Source: Alkalihalobacillus alcalophilus ATCC 27647 = CGMCC 1.3604
GTDB taxonomy: Bacteria; Bacillota; Bacilli; Bacillales; Bacillaceae_D
Assembly: GCF_000292245.2 (NCBI RefSeq)
Contig: NZ_ALPT02000103.1
Location: forward strand, 1 to 13,153
Reading direction: 5' to 3'
Length of the DNA: 13,153 nt
Each line of letters starts with the position of its first letter. Within the stretch, counting starts at the first letter, position 1. Both the position numbers and the translations under genes were made by a program. Shown here in pieces: positions 12,536 to 13,153 of this stretch. The notes beneath the pieces are model-generated. The model saw nothing but the letters and a program-made list of their open reading frames with translations. It had not been told where the DNA came from and ran no database searches.

Positions 12536-13153
12536 ATGAACAAGAATACCATATTCCCGAATTTGCTTCAAAAGATTGTTTCAGAAAAAGAACTTGCCGA
12601 TATTCAGCTTGCCACTGGTTATAAAGATACGGCACGTAAACTCGATGTTTTAACGTTGATCAAGTACCTCGTTTGTGCATCGATGAATGAGTTTAAGAGT
12701 TATCGCCATTGTGCGGATGTCGGCGATCAATATGGTCTGCCACAAATTAACCATTCTACTCTTTCAAAGAAAGCCAGTGATGTCCCTTTCCACCTCATGA
12801 AGAAGCTATTTGATATAGTCGTGTCCAAATGTAATCGAATGACTCGTCGAGCAATGAACCTTTCTAAGGTGAAGGATCTCTTAATTGTCGACTCAACAAC
12901 GATTACGGTTGGGAAGGCACGTCTTCCCTGGGCGGTCTACCATGGTGAGCGTTCAGGGGTAAAACTCCATGTCAGCTATACACCACAAGCCGACATGCCC
13001 TTTCAAGTCGTTGAATCGACTGGCCTTATGCACGATGGTCCTGTTGGAGAACAATTAGTAGACTCTCGCTTTGTAATGGTAGAAGATCGAGCTTATTTTA
13101 AAATCAAGCGAATGGACGAGTTTGTCGAGATGAAACAGCCCTTTGTCATCCGG
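12536..13153 (+). CDS. IS4-family transposase (IS4Bsu1-like), 3' end beyond window
   Basis: 206 codons are open from ATG 12536 to the last base, with no stop, so the gene continues outside. It begins MNKNTIFPNLLQKIVSEKEL. Family features include KYLVCASMNEFKSYRHCADV and YGLPQINHSTLSKKASDVP. The first catalytic Asp lies in LLIVDSTTITVGK (D119), with RLPWAVYHGERSGVKLHVSY after it. The second lies in FVMVEDRAYFKIKRMDEF (about D188). The catalytic Glu of the DDE triad lies in the missing part. This pattern resembles IS4Bsu1 of Bacillus. The enzyme cuts and moves its own element. The start has AAGAGGTG seven bases upstream, folded in a hairpin. The frame is intact in the visible part, so the element may be active. 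Confidence 0.9.
   Translation, partial: MNKNTIFPNLLQKIVSEKELADIQLATGYKDTARKLDVLTLIKYLVCASMNEFKSYRHCADVGDQYGLPQINHSTLSKKASDVPFHLMKKLFDIVVSKCNRMTRRAMNLSKVKDLLIVDSTTITVGKARLPWAVYHGERSGVKLHVSYTPQADMPFQVVESTGLMHDGPVGEQLVDSRFVMVEDRAYFKIKRMDEFVEMKQPFVIR

Larger units (their letters stand above)
12382..13153 (+). mobile_element. Left part of an IS4-family insertion sequence
   Basis: The transposase at 12536 runs off the window, so only the left end of the element is present. Its outer boundary is uncertain: it should lie between the terminator at 12382-12411 and the hairpin at 12478. CGACTACAAA occurs both at 12382 and at 12509, which might reflect an end motif or chance. Without the right inverted repeat and target duplication the border cannot be fixed. 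Confidence 0.6.

Overview
The window looks like chromosomal DNA of a Bacillaceae bacterium. It is low in GC and uses Bacillus-type ribosome binding sites. The order sigW-rsiW-cdaA(ybbP)-cdaR(ybbR)-glmM-glmS is that of Bacillus subtilis and its relatives. Two genes have Spo0E-type and YjcZ-type products, which fits a spore former. I cannot name the species. An alkaliphilic Bacillus relative is an impression, not a demonstration.

Positions 1-442 are the tail of an rRNA operon: the end of the 23S-5S spacer, 5S rRNA, tRNA-Asn, tRNA-Thr and an intrinsic terminator. Positions 443-2700 hold small, mostly single-gene units. These are a two-domain universal stress protein behind a perfect Rex/Fnr-like palindrome, a 48-residue YjcZ-type protein on the minus strand, an orphan XhlA-type holin-like protein, and a 60-residue minus-strand protein resembling the C-terminal tail of Rpn nucleases. 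The last has a LexA-type operator between its -35 and -10.

Positions 2702-3908 are an eight-gene tRNA operon (Glu, Val, Thr, Tyr, Gln, Lys, Gly, Ala) with its own strong promoter and terminator. Three tandem ~118-bp copies of an element lie between tRNA-Glu and tRNA-Val. Its tail also precedes the 5S gene at the window start. A second terminator-like hairpin sits between tRNA-Lys and tRNA-Gly.

Positions 4006-11761 are the conserved envelope block. A convergent Spo0E-like phosphatase gene comes first, then the autoregulated envelope-stress sigma factor SigW with its membrane anti-sigma factor RsiW. Next comes an operon of diadenylate cyclase CdaA, its regulator CdaR and phosphoglucosamine mutase GlmM, followed by GlmS under a glmS ribozyme. 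GlmS makes glucosamine-6-phosphate and GlmM isomerises it to glucosamine-1-phosphate for peptidoglycan. In relatives CdaA is physically and functionally tied to CdaR and GlmM, linking c-di-AMP to cell-wall precursor supply.

Positions 11762-13153 are accessory DNA. They hold several hairpins, three regularly spaced repeats resembling an IS21-type transposon end, a gene-poor stretch, and the 5' two thirds or so of an IS4-family (IS4Bsu1-like) transposase running off the window. The least explained items are the rRNA-spacer repeat inside the tRNA operon, the SOS-boxed Rpn tail protein, and a 34-codon frame ending in a terminator ahead of cdaA.
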